This document shows positions 43,388-55,864 of a stretch of DNA of 64,000 nt, one piece after another; positions within the stretch are counted from its first letter, which is position 1; every line of letters begins with the position of its first letter. Under the pieces are notes generated by a model. That model saw only the letters and a program-made list of their open reading frames with translations. It did no database searches and had not been told where the DNA came from. Source of the stretch: Echinometra lucunter (Eukaryota; Echinodermata; Echinoidea; Camarodonta; Echinometridae); the NCBI GenBank assembly GCA_029962745.1, contig CM057162.1:7509080-7573079 (forward strand), written 5' to 3'. A program made the position numbers and the translations under genes.

Positions 43388-45010
43388 CCACTATGATATT
43401 GATAGCACATTCCACTATCTGACTGCTACCTGATTTTGGAAGAATCACATTTTCCATTAAAAGAATGAAAATCTAAAGAAGTGAAATCTGGTTCCTATTA
43501 TCCTTTAAATTTTTGTATTCTTTTTACTGTATACATGTATCTTATGTTTTATATGTTTATTATTGGATAATGAACTTCTAGTTCAAGTTCAAAAAAGTCT
43601 TATACAGGTGAGAATATTGACTGGAATACTGAAATGAAAATTTTGGTATAGTAAAAGTGACATGGAATCCATAACATACTGTACATAGCAAAATCTATTT
43701 TGATGATTTGAACACTTTGATAATAAATTGATATGATCATGGAGACGTTCATGAATTTGTGTAACTCTTTGCCAGCTTCTGTTGACTATTGGCACAATCG
43801 TACAAATAAACTGAACAGTTGTAATAAATAGTTTTCTCCGTTACCATCATACCAGAAAAACTAAAAACAAAGCTAGTGTGCTTAAGTGATAACTAATCCA
43901 GCAATTATGCTGCTCTACGGAAAGCAGATTTTAAAGGAAATATCGAAATAACAGTTGTCATTATTTTCCCCTCAAAATTAATTCAGCAGGCAAATTTGCT
44001 ACCAGAGATTTTTTTCAAGCTAATAGCTATCTTGTTAGATAACTTGATGGCATCATATTGAATTTAAATGGATTTTTTTTTACTCGAAATGACCCAAGCT
44101 GATGATTAAGCAATGTTTTTTGACATCTTATTAATTTTCAAACTTGTCATTTTATGAAGTTTCTTGTTGACTACATAAACATGTGGAAATTAGGCAAATA
44201 GATACATGTATAATCCCCGTTGATGATTATGCATTGTTTCCATGACGTCATATGATATTTATACTGGTTAGTCTGTATTTTTACCATGTGTATGTCTGGT
44301 ATATGAATACAGAGGTCTCTGATTTCAGTCTAGCATTTTCTTTGATACAGATTGTAATTTGTACATGTTTTGTATTACCTGGTAAATAACTAGATTTCAA
44401 TATCAGAAAATACTTGAGCTTTTCAACATTAATTTCTCATCAGATACATGTATATCACATGAATGAACAAAAAACCAAGATCAAAACAAGGGGACAAAAA
44501 AAAAAAGTATGAAGAAGATTCCTGGTTTTAATATCCTGAGGAAATATTTTACAGGATTTTCTTTACATTGTTTCATTCCATGTAAATACAATAAGTGTAT
44601 TTAAGATACATGTGCTTGTTAATTGTATCAGTACAAAATTTTCCATAAAACATATTCCAAGCTTTTCATTGCCTTATTTCATTATTTCTCTACTGTGGTA
44701 GATCGAAAGTGCCAAGTGTATTCAGTACTGTATTTCAAATGATTTTGATAATACATTTTGCAGATGCATGTATACTGTATATGTTTAACTTGTATATAAT
44801 TGCCATACTTGCCTTTGCATTCCTTATGAGATGATAGCATGCAAATGTACAAAGTTCTGTTACATTCCATTATACCGTGCCTTTTATTATGTTCTGATTA
44901 TAATGATGTGATGTAATATCCATATCTACACTGATTGTTGTGTTACTCAATCCAATTTGCTGAGATTTGTGTTTTTCAATAATGGTATGCATATTGGATG
45001 AATCAATGCA
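43388..45010. other. 3' flank of unit B
   Basis: Alignable with 35219-37060 and 57699-60060. It contains a relative of the TTAA MITE at about 43760-43990 and polyadenylation-like ATTAAA (about 43458) and AATAAA (about 43722). No gene. Confidence 0.7.
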
Positions 45011-45370
45011 ATAATAGCTGATCAAGCTCTATTGATGGAAACCCTAGCTTGTCTTAGTCATATGGCCTGGGGAGATAGAGCCTTCTACTTCTCTGGACCA
45101 AAGTTGTGGAAAAGCTTTCTACAATTCATTAGGAATGATGAGTCTTTATCAACTTTCATGTTGACACTCAAGACTTATCTGTTCCCCGCTGTGAAGTTAT
45201 CTCATATGCTATAATTATGCTAACAAACAACATTATGAATAAACTGTCTGAAATCGACACTGACTGAATGTTGCAATTTGTGAATCATTCTGGAGCAAGC
45301 ACCATAGTGCCCAGCTGAGCCAGATACTATGCATGAAGCCTTTGTCATCATCATTTTCTTCTACATGAAG
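45011..45370 (+). pseudogene. Old LINE 3' remnant, unit B copy
   Basis: Encodes MAWGDRAFYFSGPKLWKSF, RNDESLSTFML and LKTYLFP, the end of a LINE ORF2, followed by a degraded CAT tail. Orthologous to 37061-37436. Confidence 0.7.
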
Positions 45371-45502
45371 TGTCTTTATAGATATTGTATGGTTTAATGT
45401 GCAAAAGATACCAAGGAACATACTAGTTGTGACTTGATATGAAACATTATGAAAATGATCACCTATCAATGTGATATACCAGTACTTAAATGAAGAGCCA
45501 TA

Positions 45503-45704
45503 ATTATTGCATGTGGGATAATACCAGAGCGGGAACAGATAAGTCTTGAGTGTCAACATGAAAGTTGATAAAGACTCATCATTCCTAATGAGTTGTGGAA
45601 TAGCTTTCCACAATTCATTAGGAATGATGAGTCTTTATCAACTTTCATGTTGACACTCAAAACTTATCTGTTCCCCGCTGTGGTATTATCCCAAATGCAA
45701 TAAT
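45503..45704. repeat. Near-perfect 200-bp hairpin from inverted duplication of the LINE remnant
   Basis: Left arm about 45503-45596 and right arm about 45608-45704, each carrying AGACTCATCATTCC or its complement and GATAAGTCTTGAGTGTC or a close complement. The short centre is AATAGC. Both arms derive from the LINE remnant at 45080-45190. A further direct copy continues to about 45880. Units A and C do not have this structure. Confidence 0.85.
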
Positions 45705-45880
45705 TGTGTTAACAAACAACATTGGAAATAAAAAGCATGAATTGGCACTGACTAAATGTTGAAATATTTGAGACATTCTGGAGCAAGCGCCATGACTGCC
45801 CAGCTGAAGCAGATACCGACATTTTACAAGAAGCCCTTATCATCATCGTCACCATGATCATCATTTTGTTCTACATGAAA

Positions 45881-47012
45881 GTGCCTTAGATATTGTATAG
45901 TTTTAATGTACAAAAGATAACAAGGAACATACTAGTTGCGACTTGATATGAAACATTATGAAAATGATCACCTGTGTCAATGTGATATACCAAATGAAGA
46001 TATTATGTTTGATATGTACACATTTGATATCTGACATCCTTTGTATCCTTACGTAATTTTATTAGAATGAATCATTACCACTGTCTTAATAATCAACCCT
46101 TTCAATGCCACCATGATTACAAACAGGTCTCAAAAATACAATATTTTATGAATTTGGTACAAACATTATTCTGTGATGATTAAACTTCTCAAATCTTGAG
46201 CCCATTTCAAGTCAAAGGATAAAAGGATAAGCTTTTCATAGTCCAGACATATTAGATACAATATCCAAATCTAAACATTTGAACCCCTCTACAACACTGA
46301 CATGGATCAGAATGATCAGTGTACATGTTAACACACAAGTCTGTCATTATGAGAGAAAATGTATTTGAATGTACATATATTTGAATATTTCACAAACTTA
46401 TTTGAGTTTGAGGATTAATTGAATGTTATTAGAACAGTATTGTTACTATCATAACAATGGAGCATAATTAGTTATTTGATTGACTTATTATTTGAAACTG
46501 AAAATGTTTATTTACAGTCAAACCAATTTGTATAGAATGCTCTTATAATAGTAATGTTAGAAGACAAAATGGAATCATGAACCTTTTCAAGACAAAAGAC
46601 AAGCTTTTTATTGTTAAGACATATTTTGATACAATATCAAAATTTAGATGGTTTATTAACTTATCTACAATGCTGGAAAGGTTCAGAAGGGTCAGTAAAA
46701 GTTTGTCATTACCAGAGAAAATGAATTTCAAAGCAACTAATGATTTCAAATTATTAGTTGCTATTTCACCAAGCTCTGATTTGAATTGGAGAATATAATT
46801 GAATGTTATTATTAGGACAGTTATTATTGTAACTGTGGAGGATAAATAGGTATATAATTGACTTCTGATTTGAAGCTGAAATGAATTTTGCAGAGATAGA
46901 GGTGTCATGGGTATATGTAGAATGTTGTTATAATGCTTGTGTTGTCGGTTTTACTTCTTTGTATTCTGTTATTTGCATTTCAGATGTAACAAGAATGGAA
47001 TTGCTCTGTTAA
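45881..47012. other. Unit B 3' flank, no gene
   Basis: AT-rich sequence alignable with 60890-62070 in unit C. The overlapping frames at 46543-46908 and 46577-46798 have no motif and no conservation of frame with unit C, so they are not called. Confidence 0.6.
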
Positions 47013-47261
47013 CTCTTTGCCAGCTTTTGTTGACTATCAGCCTCCATCGTACACTTAAAGTGAATGATTGTAGTAATTAGTTTTCTCCTTTACCATTGTA
47101 CCAGAAAAACTAAAACACAGCTAGTGTGCTTAAGTGATATCCATAGAATAATAACCAGGATCAATACTGCTCTAAGGAAAGCAGAGTTGAAAGGAAATAT
47201 ACAAAGAACAATATTGTCATTATTTCCCCCCCCCCTCAAAATGAATTCAGCAGGCAAAGAG
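47013..47261. mobile_element. TTAA-site MITE with CTCTTTGCCAGC termini
   Basis: 249-bp element with inverted ends CTCTTTGCCAGC and GCAGGCAAAGAG, flanked by TTAA at 47009-47012 and 47262-47265. Unit C has the uninterrupted site GCCATGTTAACAAGGAGC at about 62070. TTAA targeting fits piggyBac- or Kolobok-type transposases. Older relatives lie near 35590, 43765 and 58665. Confidence 0.8.
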
Positions 47262-47410
47262 TTAACAAGGAGCTTGTTAGAATAATGACCAGGACCAGTA
47301 CTGCTTTAAGGAAAGCAGAGTTGAAAGGAAATATACAAAGAACAATATTGTCATTATTTCCCCTCTCAAAATGAATTCAGCAGGCAAAGAGTTAACAAGG
47401 AGCTTGTTAG
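47146..47410. repeat. Tandem duplication of about 133 bp across the MITE right end
   Basis: The block from AGAATAATAACCAGGA through GTTAACAAGGAGCTTGT is repeated immediately from 47279. It arose after the MITE inserted, because both copies include the MITE end. Confidence 0.8.
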
Positions 47411-47979
47411 AATAAGTTTCAAGTTAACTTTTTGAAAGATGCTTGGTGGAAGTCACTCTTGGGATCCAAGGAAAGCCAAAGCATAGAATGGAAACTTTGG
47501 CATGGAATTTGTTTGGTAATTATTCTTCATAATGTGGGATGATACATGTATGAATGAATTTAAGGCTATTTATAGCACATTACCAGCAGAGTTCTTGGTA
47601 CATGTATTGCTAACAAAACTAAACATTAATATTTCTCAATGAAATTTGTTTCTTTTTGTCTGTAACAAAACGAGGAAAAAAATATGAATATACATACATT
47701 TTTTTTTTCTTAAAACTTTTTTTTCAGCCACTTCATCCATATACTTTCACAACAGTGTTAAAATAGTTGATAGTACTTAGTGCTTGTAATTTCTTTTTTT
47801 TTATTGGTTACCACATTTTATCTATATCATTGACCCATCAGTTTATGATGTACATTTAAAAGTGTCTGTTAAAAGCAACCATGATTGTTTTGATAGAAAA
47901 TAAAAACTTCAACACGTTCTTTGAATTGGTGATCTCTCGTAATACTAAGTATGTGTATTTACATACAGGGCCTGAGTAG
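47411..47979. other. Right end of unit B, no gene
   Basis: Alignable with 62090-62760 of unit C. No coding region seen. Confidence 0.6.
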
Positions 47980-48687
47980 AAAAAGAGATAACCAAACAGA
48001 AAATTGATGAGAGGAGAAAAGGAAATTAATCTTATATAGGAAAGGGGAAGAGAAAGAGAGGTAACATAGATAACGAGACAGGGGATTCATGAGAGAAGGG
48101 ATATAAAACATGAATACGGGGGGGGGGGGGTGTAATAAGGGAAAGAGATTCGAAGATGAAGAAGAAAGGGGAAGGGGACAGAAGATGGAGATCGAATGGG
48201 TAGGAATGTAAATAATGCTGAAGGAAGGAATAGATGTAAAGATGAAGTATACTAGTAAAGAAAGAAAAAATATTTAGAGAGTCGGAGGAAGGGGAAATGG
48301 GTCCACTGAATGAAGAACATAAAGAAAATGAAGATAAACATAGGTTGACATGATAATACTAAAGACAGGCGTGATTTAAAAGATGGAGATAGAATGAGAA
48401 GGAATGTAAAAAAGATGAGAGAGGAGAAAGAGAGATGCAAGAATGTTACAAGGAGAAAGAGAGGGAGAGATAGGGGAAGAGAAACAGCTTTAACGATGAA
48501 GACAAACGAGGAAAAAAAAATATGAATAGACAATGATAGGCCTACTTGATATAGAGAAAGGGGTTGGATATAGATAAAGATAAAATGAGAAGGAATGTAA
48601 ATGACGAGAGGAAAAGAAAAAAATATTGGAGCATGTAGAAAAGAGGGAGAATGAGAGAGAGGGGGAGAGAAAGAAAGAGAGAAAGAA

Positions 48688-48718
<31 letters not shown>

Positions 48719-48720
48719 CT
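47980..48720. repeat. GA-rich low-complexity tract
   Basis: Purine-rich DNA with AGAGAGAG and GAAAGAAA runs, ending in a GA dinucleotide run near 48700. The reading frames through it are compositional. A similar tract lies at 54150-54950. Confidence 0.8.
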
Positions 48721-50076
48721 GAAGAAGAACAACATCTTTGGGGCCCTACTTAAAGACATCAAGGTGAAATTGGATGAATGGAAGGGAATGAGGAAATGCG
48801 CTCTGAAAGATGAGAATAATAATTATGAACAGCGCCACCTCTTGCGGTGAGTTATATGGAGAGAGCACAGAAATATAAATTTCTGTGGGAGAGATGCTAT
48901 GAAGAATTACCTTTTCTTTCTTTCGTTTGTTCCTAGCCAGAAGGGCGTTGATTCATATCATTTTATACAGACTTAACGCCTTTCTGGCTCCAAACAGACG
49001 CCTACTTTCTTTCTTTCTTTATGCACGTTTAAAAATAATGTTCTCCCCTCTCCAGTGTCCATTCAGTGAAAGGATATTCTTTTGTCCGGTCATAATAAAA
49101 TGTATCCCCATCTTCATTAGAGATATTCTTAAATTTTCTGTACAATTTTCCAAGCCTAAGCATAATTACAAAGGGGTGTGATTGCTTTCTAAACTGTTTT
49201 CAGGGTTATCATTCTTGTTTTTAAATGTCTTCTTCTGTATAAATCAAGACTAGGTTAAGCCACTGGCTGATTGGACCGCTTTGCATGTATTAAAGGAAAC
49301 CAACATCCTCAAGACAATTTTTTTTTAATTAAAGCTAAAACAGAATAATACAAATCAAAGACAATTTGAACAAAAATTAGACACGGAATAAGAAAGTTAT
49401 GCCTTTTTTTTCTGTTATGAAACTATCATAGCTTTTGACGTCTGGATATAACTCTCAGTATATAATAAACATATTTATTACGTTGAAGAACACAATGTTT
49501 TCATTGTCCTTATCCGAAATACGTTGTGGAGAAAGCACTCTTTTAACATCTTTTGGCTAAAGAAATTTGAAAATCCTAAGCAAAATGAAAATGTGTGTAC
49601 AAAACATATTGAGAGTGTCCACAAAATGAAGTCATCATATATTAATAACTATAGTAGTGTAAAAACAATGTCGTACAGAAAATTTCAAATGGCCTTAACT
49701 TTTATTCGGTGTCCGATTTTGTTCGAATTTCGCTTATCTGTTCTTATTCATTATCTTTGATTTACAAACAACTTGAGGTGTTCAGTTTCCTTTAAATCTA
49801 TCATATGGGAATAGAAGAATTCAGTAGTCAAAGAGTTAAAATGGTGGAATAAGGCGAATGGTTTTAGTATCAAACTTCATTCTGTTCAGTATATTGTAAT
49901 TCTGCCATGATTATTAAGCTTTAAAAAATGTATTCAGAAAAAAATAGGAGAGAGAGAGGGGGGGGGGTGAAAAGGGGAAAGAAAGAATTTATATTGGAAA
50001 TTTTTGTGACCAATTTCAGTTAAGGAAGTAGAATTTTGTTTTTAATACCCTTCCTCTTCTTTACCACATTACGAGG
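48721..50076. other. No feature recognised
   Basis: AT-rich sequence with short C/T and G tracts. The small frames at 48927-49181 and 49524-49760 have no domain or splice context that I can support. Confidence 0.5.
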
Positions 50077-50576
50077 NNNNNNNNNNNNNNNNNNNNNNNN
50101 NNNNNNNNNNNNNNNNNNNNNNNNNNNNNNNNNNNNNNNNNNNNNNNNNNNNNNNNNNNNNNNNNNNNNNNNNNNNNNNNNNNNNNNNNNNNNNNNNNNN
50201 NNNNNNNNNNNNNNNNNNNNNNNNNNNNNNNNNNNNNNNNNNNNNNNNNNNNNNNNNNNNNNNNNNNNNNNNNNNNNNNNNNNNNNNNNNNNNNNNNNNN
50301 NNNNNNNNNNNNNNNNNNNNNNNNNNNNNNNNNNNNNNNNNNNNNNNNNNNNNNNNNNNNNNNNNNNNNNNNNNNNNNNNNNNNNNNNNNNNNNNNNNNN
50401 NNNNNNNNNNNNNNNNNNNNNNNNNNNNNNNNNNNNNNNNNNNNNNNNNNNNNNNNNNNNNNNNNNNNNNNNNNNNNNNNNNNNNNNNNNNNNNNNNNNN
50501 NNNNNNNNNNNNNNNNNNNNNNNNNNNNNNNNNNNNNNNNNNNNNNNNNNNNNNNNNNNNNNNNNNNNNNNNNNNN
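50077..50576. other. Assembly gap (500 N)
   Basis: Exactly 500 N, immediately upstream of the decayed LINE. It may hide the 5' end of that element. Confidence 1.
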
Positions 50577-51017
50577 AACGGGATGATGAGCAAACTGATG
50601 AGTCAGTTTGGAAAATGAAAAAAAATGGGGCTCTCACAGAGAAACCCAATGACATATCAGTGACTATCACTAAAATCCTCACCAAGATGTCATATAAATA
50701 ACACTGACTTTGCACAGCGGTGACCAGCTCACATTTCTTGTCTCTCCTGAGTTTTTGCGGAAAATTCGTCTTTTTCAAGTAAGTTCTTCAGAATAATTTG
50801 TCTATCTCCGGAAATATGTTTGTAAAAGTGTTCTACGTGTTTTGGATAAATTCAGTAGCACTGACACTGGTTCTGTTGCCAACAAGTGAATGTTATGGGG
50901 ACCACACCCATATTGTATCGCATGAACGTGACTTTCTATATAGATTCGCTATTGCGGCTCCTTCCCGACTCAAGCCGTCTGACCTACCGGAGTGGGTCCC
51001 TTTAAGAGACAGTCCAT

Positions 51018-52137
51018 ATGACAACCACTCTACATCATCCCGGCCTCGCAAGAGAGGTAAGAAAGGTGGCATCAGGCAGCGAGTACGACTTCACAAAAAT
51101 AAACCCCCCTCTTCCCACCATAACACTTGCTAACGTTCGATCTATCGGAAATAAAATTGATGAGATTCGTGCTTTGACCAGATTTAATGGGGAGTTTAGA
51201 TGTTCTAGCATTTAATGCTTCACAGAAACATGGCTTGACTCATCAATACCAAATGAACTAATCGATGTTGATGGTTTCCAACTGATTAGGCTTGATAGAT
51301 CTAAAACAGAGACAAAGAAGTCCAAAGGAGGTGGAGTTTGCTTTTATATGAACAAGAGATGGTGCACAAATTATACAGTCAGATCTCAAATATATCAGGA
51401 AAATATCGAGCTATTTTGCGTTTCTTTTCAGCCGTTTTACCTGCCCCGGGAATTCGGGCAGGTTCACGTCATTCTCGTCTACATTCCACCAAATGCAGAT
51501 ACCGACGCCTCAACAAGTTCTATTGTTGAAACCGTAGCCCATAACCATCCTTGGTGACTTCAACCAATGCCGTATTGAGGATGCGCTGCCCAACTACCAG
51601 CAAACAATAGACTGTGCTACTCGCGGTAAAAATGTGCTGGACCGATGTTATTCTTCTGTCCGAGACTCTTACAAATCAGTCGCACGTCCAAGCATAGGGA
51701 AATCCGATCATCTAACTATTCATTTACTGCCGAAATACAAACAGATAATTAAACGAGAGAAGGTACAGGTTAGAAAAGTAAAAGTTTGGGATGAGACTGC
51801 AATCGAGAATCTTCAAACGTGTTTTGATTTAACGGACTGGGACATGTTGATTTCAAGTGCTGTTAACCTAGATGAAGCGGTGGAAATTGTAAATGCTTAT
51901 ATAATATTTTGTCAAGATTTACATGTTTGTAATAAAACTATCAAAATATTTCCAAATCAAAAACCCTGGGTTAGGAAACAGTTAAAAGATCTGTTGAAGA
52001 AAAAGAGAATTGCCTTTTTAAGAAATGAAGAGAGTGAAATGAAAATATTGAAAAAAGAAATTAAGATAGAAATAGAAGAAGCGAAAAGGGTGTACAAGAA
52101 AAAGCTTGAAAATGCATTCCGATCAAATAATACTTGA
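51018..52137 (+). pseudogene. LINE endonuclease region, broken
   Basis: Split over three frames. Motifs are TLANVRSIGNKIDEIRAL, CFTETWL (active-site Glu), GGGVCFYMNKRW, LGDFNQC and GKSDHLTIHL (the SDH motif), typical of APE-type LINE endonucleases. A stop near 51213, a shift near 51350 and another near 51560 inactivate it. The last part (51634-52137) is the linker before RT and ends with an in-frame TGA. Confidence 0.8.
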
Positions 52138-52295
52138 AATGCATGGAAATGTATGCAGACAATGACAGGGTGCAAAAATAAACAAAATATTATCCCAGAT
52201 TTTGCAGGAGGTAACTTGCATGACACTGCAAACGGGTTGAACAGATTCTATGCCCGTTTTGATAATGAAAATTTTGATGATGAGATAGCTAGACA

Positions 52296-53072
52296 GTGTA
52301 CAGAGTTAAGAATATAGACTCTCCCCCAATTTGTTGTGAGGTTATGGATGTTGTGAAATATTTCAAGAGAACCAACCCTAGAAAAGCAATGGGACCTGAT
52401 AACATATGTGGGAAATTGTTAAAGGTTTGTGCTTGGCAACTACCAATGCCATTTTGCACTCTTTTTCAGGAATCCCTTGATGAAAACTATGTGCCCAATA
52501 GCTGGAAGTCTGCTGTTGTTATTCCAGCAGCTAAGTCACCTCAAGCTTCCCAATCAAATGATTTCAGACCAATAGCCCTAACTTCACTGGTTACGAAAAG
52601 TTTTGAAAGGGTTGTACTGCAATACTTATTCCCTAGTGTTCTAAAGGATATTGATGTTATGCAATTTGCATACCAACCAAAGAAATATGTAAATGATGCC
52701 ATACTTTCACTTATGCACTATGTCTCACAACACGTTGATAAAGTTAGTTGCTATGCACGGATATCTTTCATAGATTTTTCGTCCGCCTTTAATACCATGC
52801 AAAACCACATGTTAATTCATAAGTTGAAAAAAATGAACGTTAGATCATCTTTAATTTTGTGGATACAGAATTTCTTGTCAAATCGTACACAAAGGGTGAA
52901 TGTACAAAATGACTTTACGGATGCGATTACAGTTAATACTGGATTGCCTCGGGGGTGTGTGCTTTCGGCACCTTTGTTTATTCTTTATACGAATGACTGC
53001 ATAACTACAAAAGATGGCGTTAAGATTGTGAAATATGCCGATGATACCCGCGATAGTAGGTCTCATAAGTAA
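52296..53072 (+). pseudogene. LINE reverse transcriptase region
   Basis: Contains NDFRPIALTSLVTKSFERVV, the catalytic motif A in FIDFSSAFNT, GLPRGCVLSAPLF (motif B) and KYADDT (motif C). The frame breaks just after motif C near 53050. Too damaged to be active. Confidence 0.85.
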
Positions 53073-53114
53073 GGATGAGGTCAATTACCGATATGAAGTG
53101 AACAAGTTTGAAGA

Positions 53115-53717
53115 GTGGTGCAAACAGAATTTTCTTCAGCTCAATACTTCCAAAACAAAAGGAATGGTTTTGATTTCAGGACTTCCACACGTTCAGATTT
53201 ATTGCCTATCACCATGAAAGAAGAAATTATAGAAACTGTTGAGTCATACAAGTATTTAGGTACTTTAATTGAGAATAAGTTGTCATGGGTTGATCAGTGT
53301 AAGTCCGTTCCCTCAAAGGCTCAACAAAGAATGTATTTCTTGAGAAAACTTAAGTCATTTCATGTAGATGGGACTATTCTTAATTTGTTTTACAAATCTG
53401 TTATAGAAAGTGTTATGTTATTCAGTTGTGTTGTCTGGTTCGAAGGTTGTAGGAAGAAGGACTTTAGCAAACTTCAGAGAATCACCAAATAAGCAGGCAA
53501 GATCACAGGCGAAAATCAAAATTTGAATGAAGTATGCGAATCCAAAATAATTCTACAAGTTAAACAAATCATGAAAAACGAAAATCATCCACTCTTTCCT
53601 TGTTACGTTTTTATGCATTCCGGTAAGCGACTTCGGTCCATGAAGTGTCGCACTCAACGTTTTCTGCATTCCTTCGTTACTTTTTCCATCCGCATGTACA
53701 ATCAACATACCACCTGA
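53115..53717 (+). pseudogene. LINE ORF2 C-terminal region
   Basis: Encodes SYKYLGTLIENKLSWVDQC (thumb region) and FYKSVIESVMLFSCVVWF, then a stop at about 53490. The frame then resumes to SMKCRTQRFLHSFVTFSIRM near the tail, the usual end of this LINE group. Confidence 0.8.
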
Positions 53718-53957
53718 ATTTTTACGTTTTTTTTATCTCTGTACTATTAATATTATTTCTGCCATCATTCCAGGCCATCTCGTTCACTCAAACTCTCAGA
53801 TGTAATGACCGACACACAATGTTTATAGTAACAACATTCTGGAGAATTTCTATCATGTTTCATTATGCTGTGTATGAGAGTATTTTGTCTGTAAATGTGA
53901 GCAAAATGGATTTAGAAAGACAATAAATTGAAATTGAATTGAATTGAATTGAATTGA

Positions 53958-55290
53958 ATATATGCTTTAACATAGGCTTGACTAAAGTTTGTGTGGGATG
54001 TGTATTGAGTTTGCATACTGACATATACCATCATATACTGCAAACTGTATTGTGATTTAAGCAAAATTGTCACCTGAATTTGAGAAGTCTATTTCAAATT
54101 AGATCCTTTACCACAGATTTATTAGTTATTATGTTATTTTTCAATAGAGAATGGGCTATAAAAAGCTCAAAGAAAGGGGATAAGAGTACAACAAGGAAAG
54201 GAAAAACTTTAAGAGAGAGACAAGAAAAGGGAAGGAAACTAATTTAAAAGAAAGAGAAAGAATGAGGCTAGAGAAAGAAGAAAGAATGTAAGTAAAATCA
54301 AAGAGAAGTGTTTACATATATGTGGAAAAATCACAAGAAATGAATGAAGGGATCTTTATGAAAAGGGGAAATGATAAAGAAAATTGACATTAGATAGCAA
54401 TGAATGGAAGAAAAGAAATGAAGAATTGAAAACAGTGGAAGAGGAAAAGGGAAATGACAGAAAGAGAAAAATTAACAGAAAACGTTGAGAAAAATAGAGA
54501 GTGATTTATGAAATATTAATGTTAGAGAAAACAGAGAAGATATAAATGCAGGGAATGGGGGAAGAGAAGAAAAGAAAACACTATGAACATGACGGACAAA
54601 GAAAGCGGACAAAATAAACAACCCCTCATTCTACCCTTCACAATGGTTCTGGTAGTCAAAAGAACATCCTTTCACTGCTATTATCTAAAATATGTGGAAC
54701 AGGTGTAACATGCATATTCACCTGGAACTACTGATTAAACATAATAGAAGTGAAGGGATGTTCTTTTGACTACCCGAACCATTGTGAAGGGCAGAATGAG
54801 AGGTTGTTTATTTTGTCCACTTTCTTTGTCGGTCATGTTCATAGTGAAAAGTAAGAAAGGACAATAGAAATGCAAGACACCTACACAAGAAAGGAAGAAA
54901 GAACAATGGATAAGGAATGGGAGAGAAGGAGAAAATAGAGATCTTAGTTACATTAACTTATCAAAAGTTGTGTATATTGGCTTTTATCAGCTTCTCTGTG
55001 CTCGGGTATTCACATCGGCTTTTCCGATCCTCTATGACATCATCAAGGAGTTGGCTTGTCTTATCTAATCTATTTTAAGAATTGATAGGTAATCAAATAT
55101 AGGCTTGAAAAAATGGTCTTAACTAAAACTCAAGAATTGAGAAATTTGCCACTTATTCCATAGTATCTGCTGTTGCTTAAACATCTACTGTTTCTACTCT
55201 TTCTGAAAAAAAATTTTGAGGAAAAAAGAACCACAGATGATGATTATGATTCCTCTTTTTTTTTTCTTCTTCTTTTTGGAGGTGTAATGA
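53958..55290. other. GA-rich intergenic DNA between LINE and unit C
   Basis: Mostly purine-rich low-complexity sequence (54150-54950) interrupted by the CACTA-like MITE at 54579. No gene seen. Confidence 0.7.
54579..54846. mobile_element. CACTA-like MITE, copy 2
   Basis: 268 bp with CACTATGAAC...GTTCATAGTG ends and AAA on both sides, closely matching the copy at 11095-11362 along its whole length. It is inserted in GA-rich DNA. Confidence 0.8.
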
Positions 55291-55429
55291 TTTAATTTCA
55301 TACTTTGATTTATCTTTTATCAATCAAGCACTGCTTGAATGTATACCAGAAAAAAGACTGTATTCTAGACTGAAAAAGATCCTACTGTTTTTTTAATAAT
55401 ACAATCAATTTTGCTTTTACATTTTACAG

Positions 55430-55527
55430 GGTTGTTTTCCTCAAATCAGGAATGGATATTTCAAGTTCAATGGACGTCTTCAAGAAGACTTAAACTCATT
55501 TCTTTGTTCACTTGTATCCTTTAGCAG
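55430..55527 (+). CDS. 98-bp LRR-cap exon, unit C
   Basis: Same length and phase as the unit A and B exons, with acceptor TTTTACATTTTACAG and donor GTAAGTTAA, the best donor of the three. It reads GCFPQIRNGYFKFNG and LQEDLNSFLCSL. It is the most diverged copy yet the frame is open, which argues for past selection. Confidence 0.65.
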
Positions 55528-55809
55528 GTAAGTTAAGGAACATGAAATCTGAACACATCAGCATTTTGAATTTGTTTGATCTGTGTAATGTAGAATCAAG
55601 ATTTATAGCCAAGAAAGGAAGAATTGAGCAAAATGCAATGCTAATACTCAAGCAGGAAGCACAATTATGATTACCATCTCACTGTTTGCACAATAGATTA
55701 TTATAAAATTTGTATCGGATATGATAAAAATCTAAGTATTACTCTCAAAGAGTAGCTCTACTCTGATATTTTCATAATTTCATTTTTACTTTGTTGTCTT
55801 TCTTGACAG

Positions 55810-55864
55810 TGATCTGATTGGTCTCATCCTATTATTATTTTCATTCTCTACATCCTGTTATTAA
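55810..55864 (+). CDS. Possible alternative short hydrophobic last exon, unit C
   Basis: After TTTCTTGACAG the phase-2 frame encodes DLIGLILLLFSFSTSCY and stops at TAA (55862). The frame is preserved relative to unit B. Speculative. Confidence 0.25.

Larger units (their letters stand above)
50798..53957 (+). mobile_element. Decayed Jockey/CR1-superfamily LINE, plus strand
   Basis: The ORF2 start region at 50798 opens with a hydrophobic leader and then RPRKRGKKGGIRQRVR, a block common at the start of ORF2 in fish and echinoderm LINEs. Endonuclease, reverse transcriptase and C-terminal segments follow in order, broken by stops and frameshifts. The 3' end is a TTGAA/TTGAAT repeat tail at about 53930-53957, like the LINE at 1747-8063. 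The 5' end may lie in the gap. Confidence 0.85.

Noticed and set aside
48252..48850. Ser/Phe/Leu-rich and Glu/Arg/Lys-rich frames
   Set aside because: Compositional frames in GA-rich low-complexity DNA on both strands.
50020..50778. Open frames spanning the second N run
   Set aside because: Same reason. Only the short piece after 50576 is real sequence and it has no recognisable motif.
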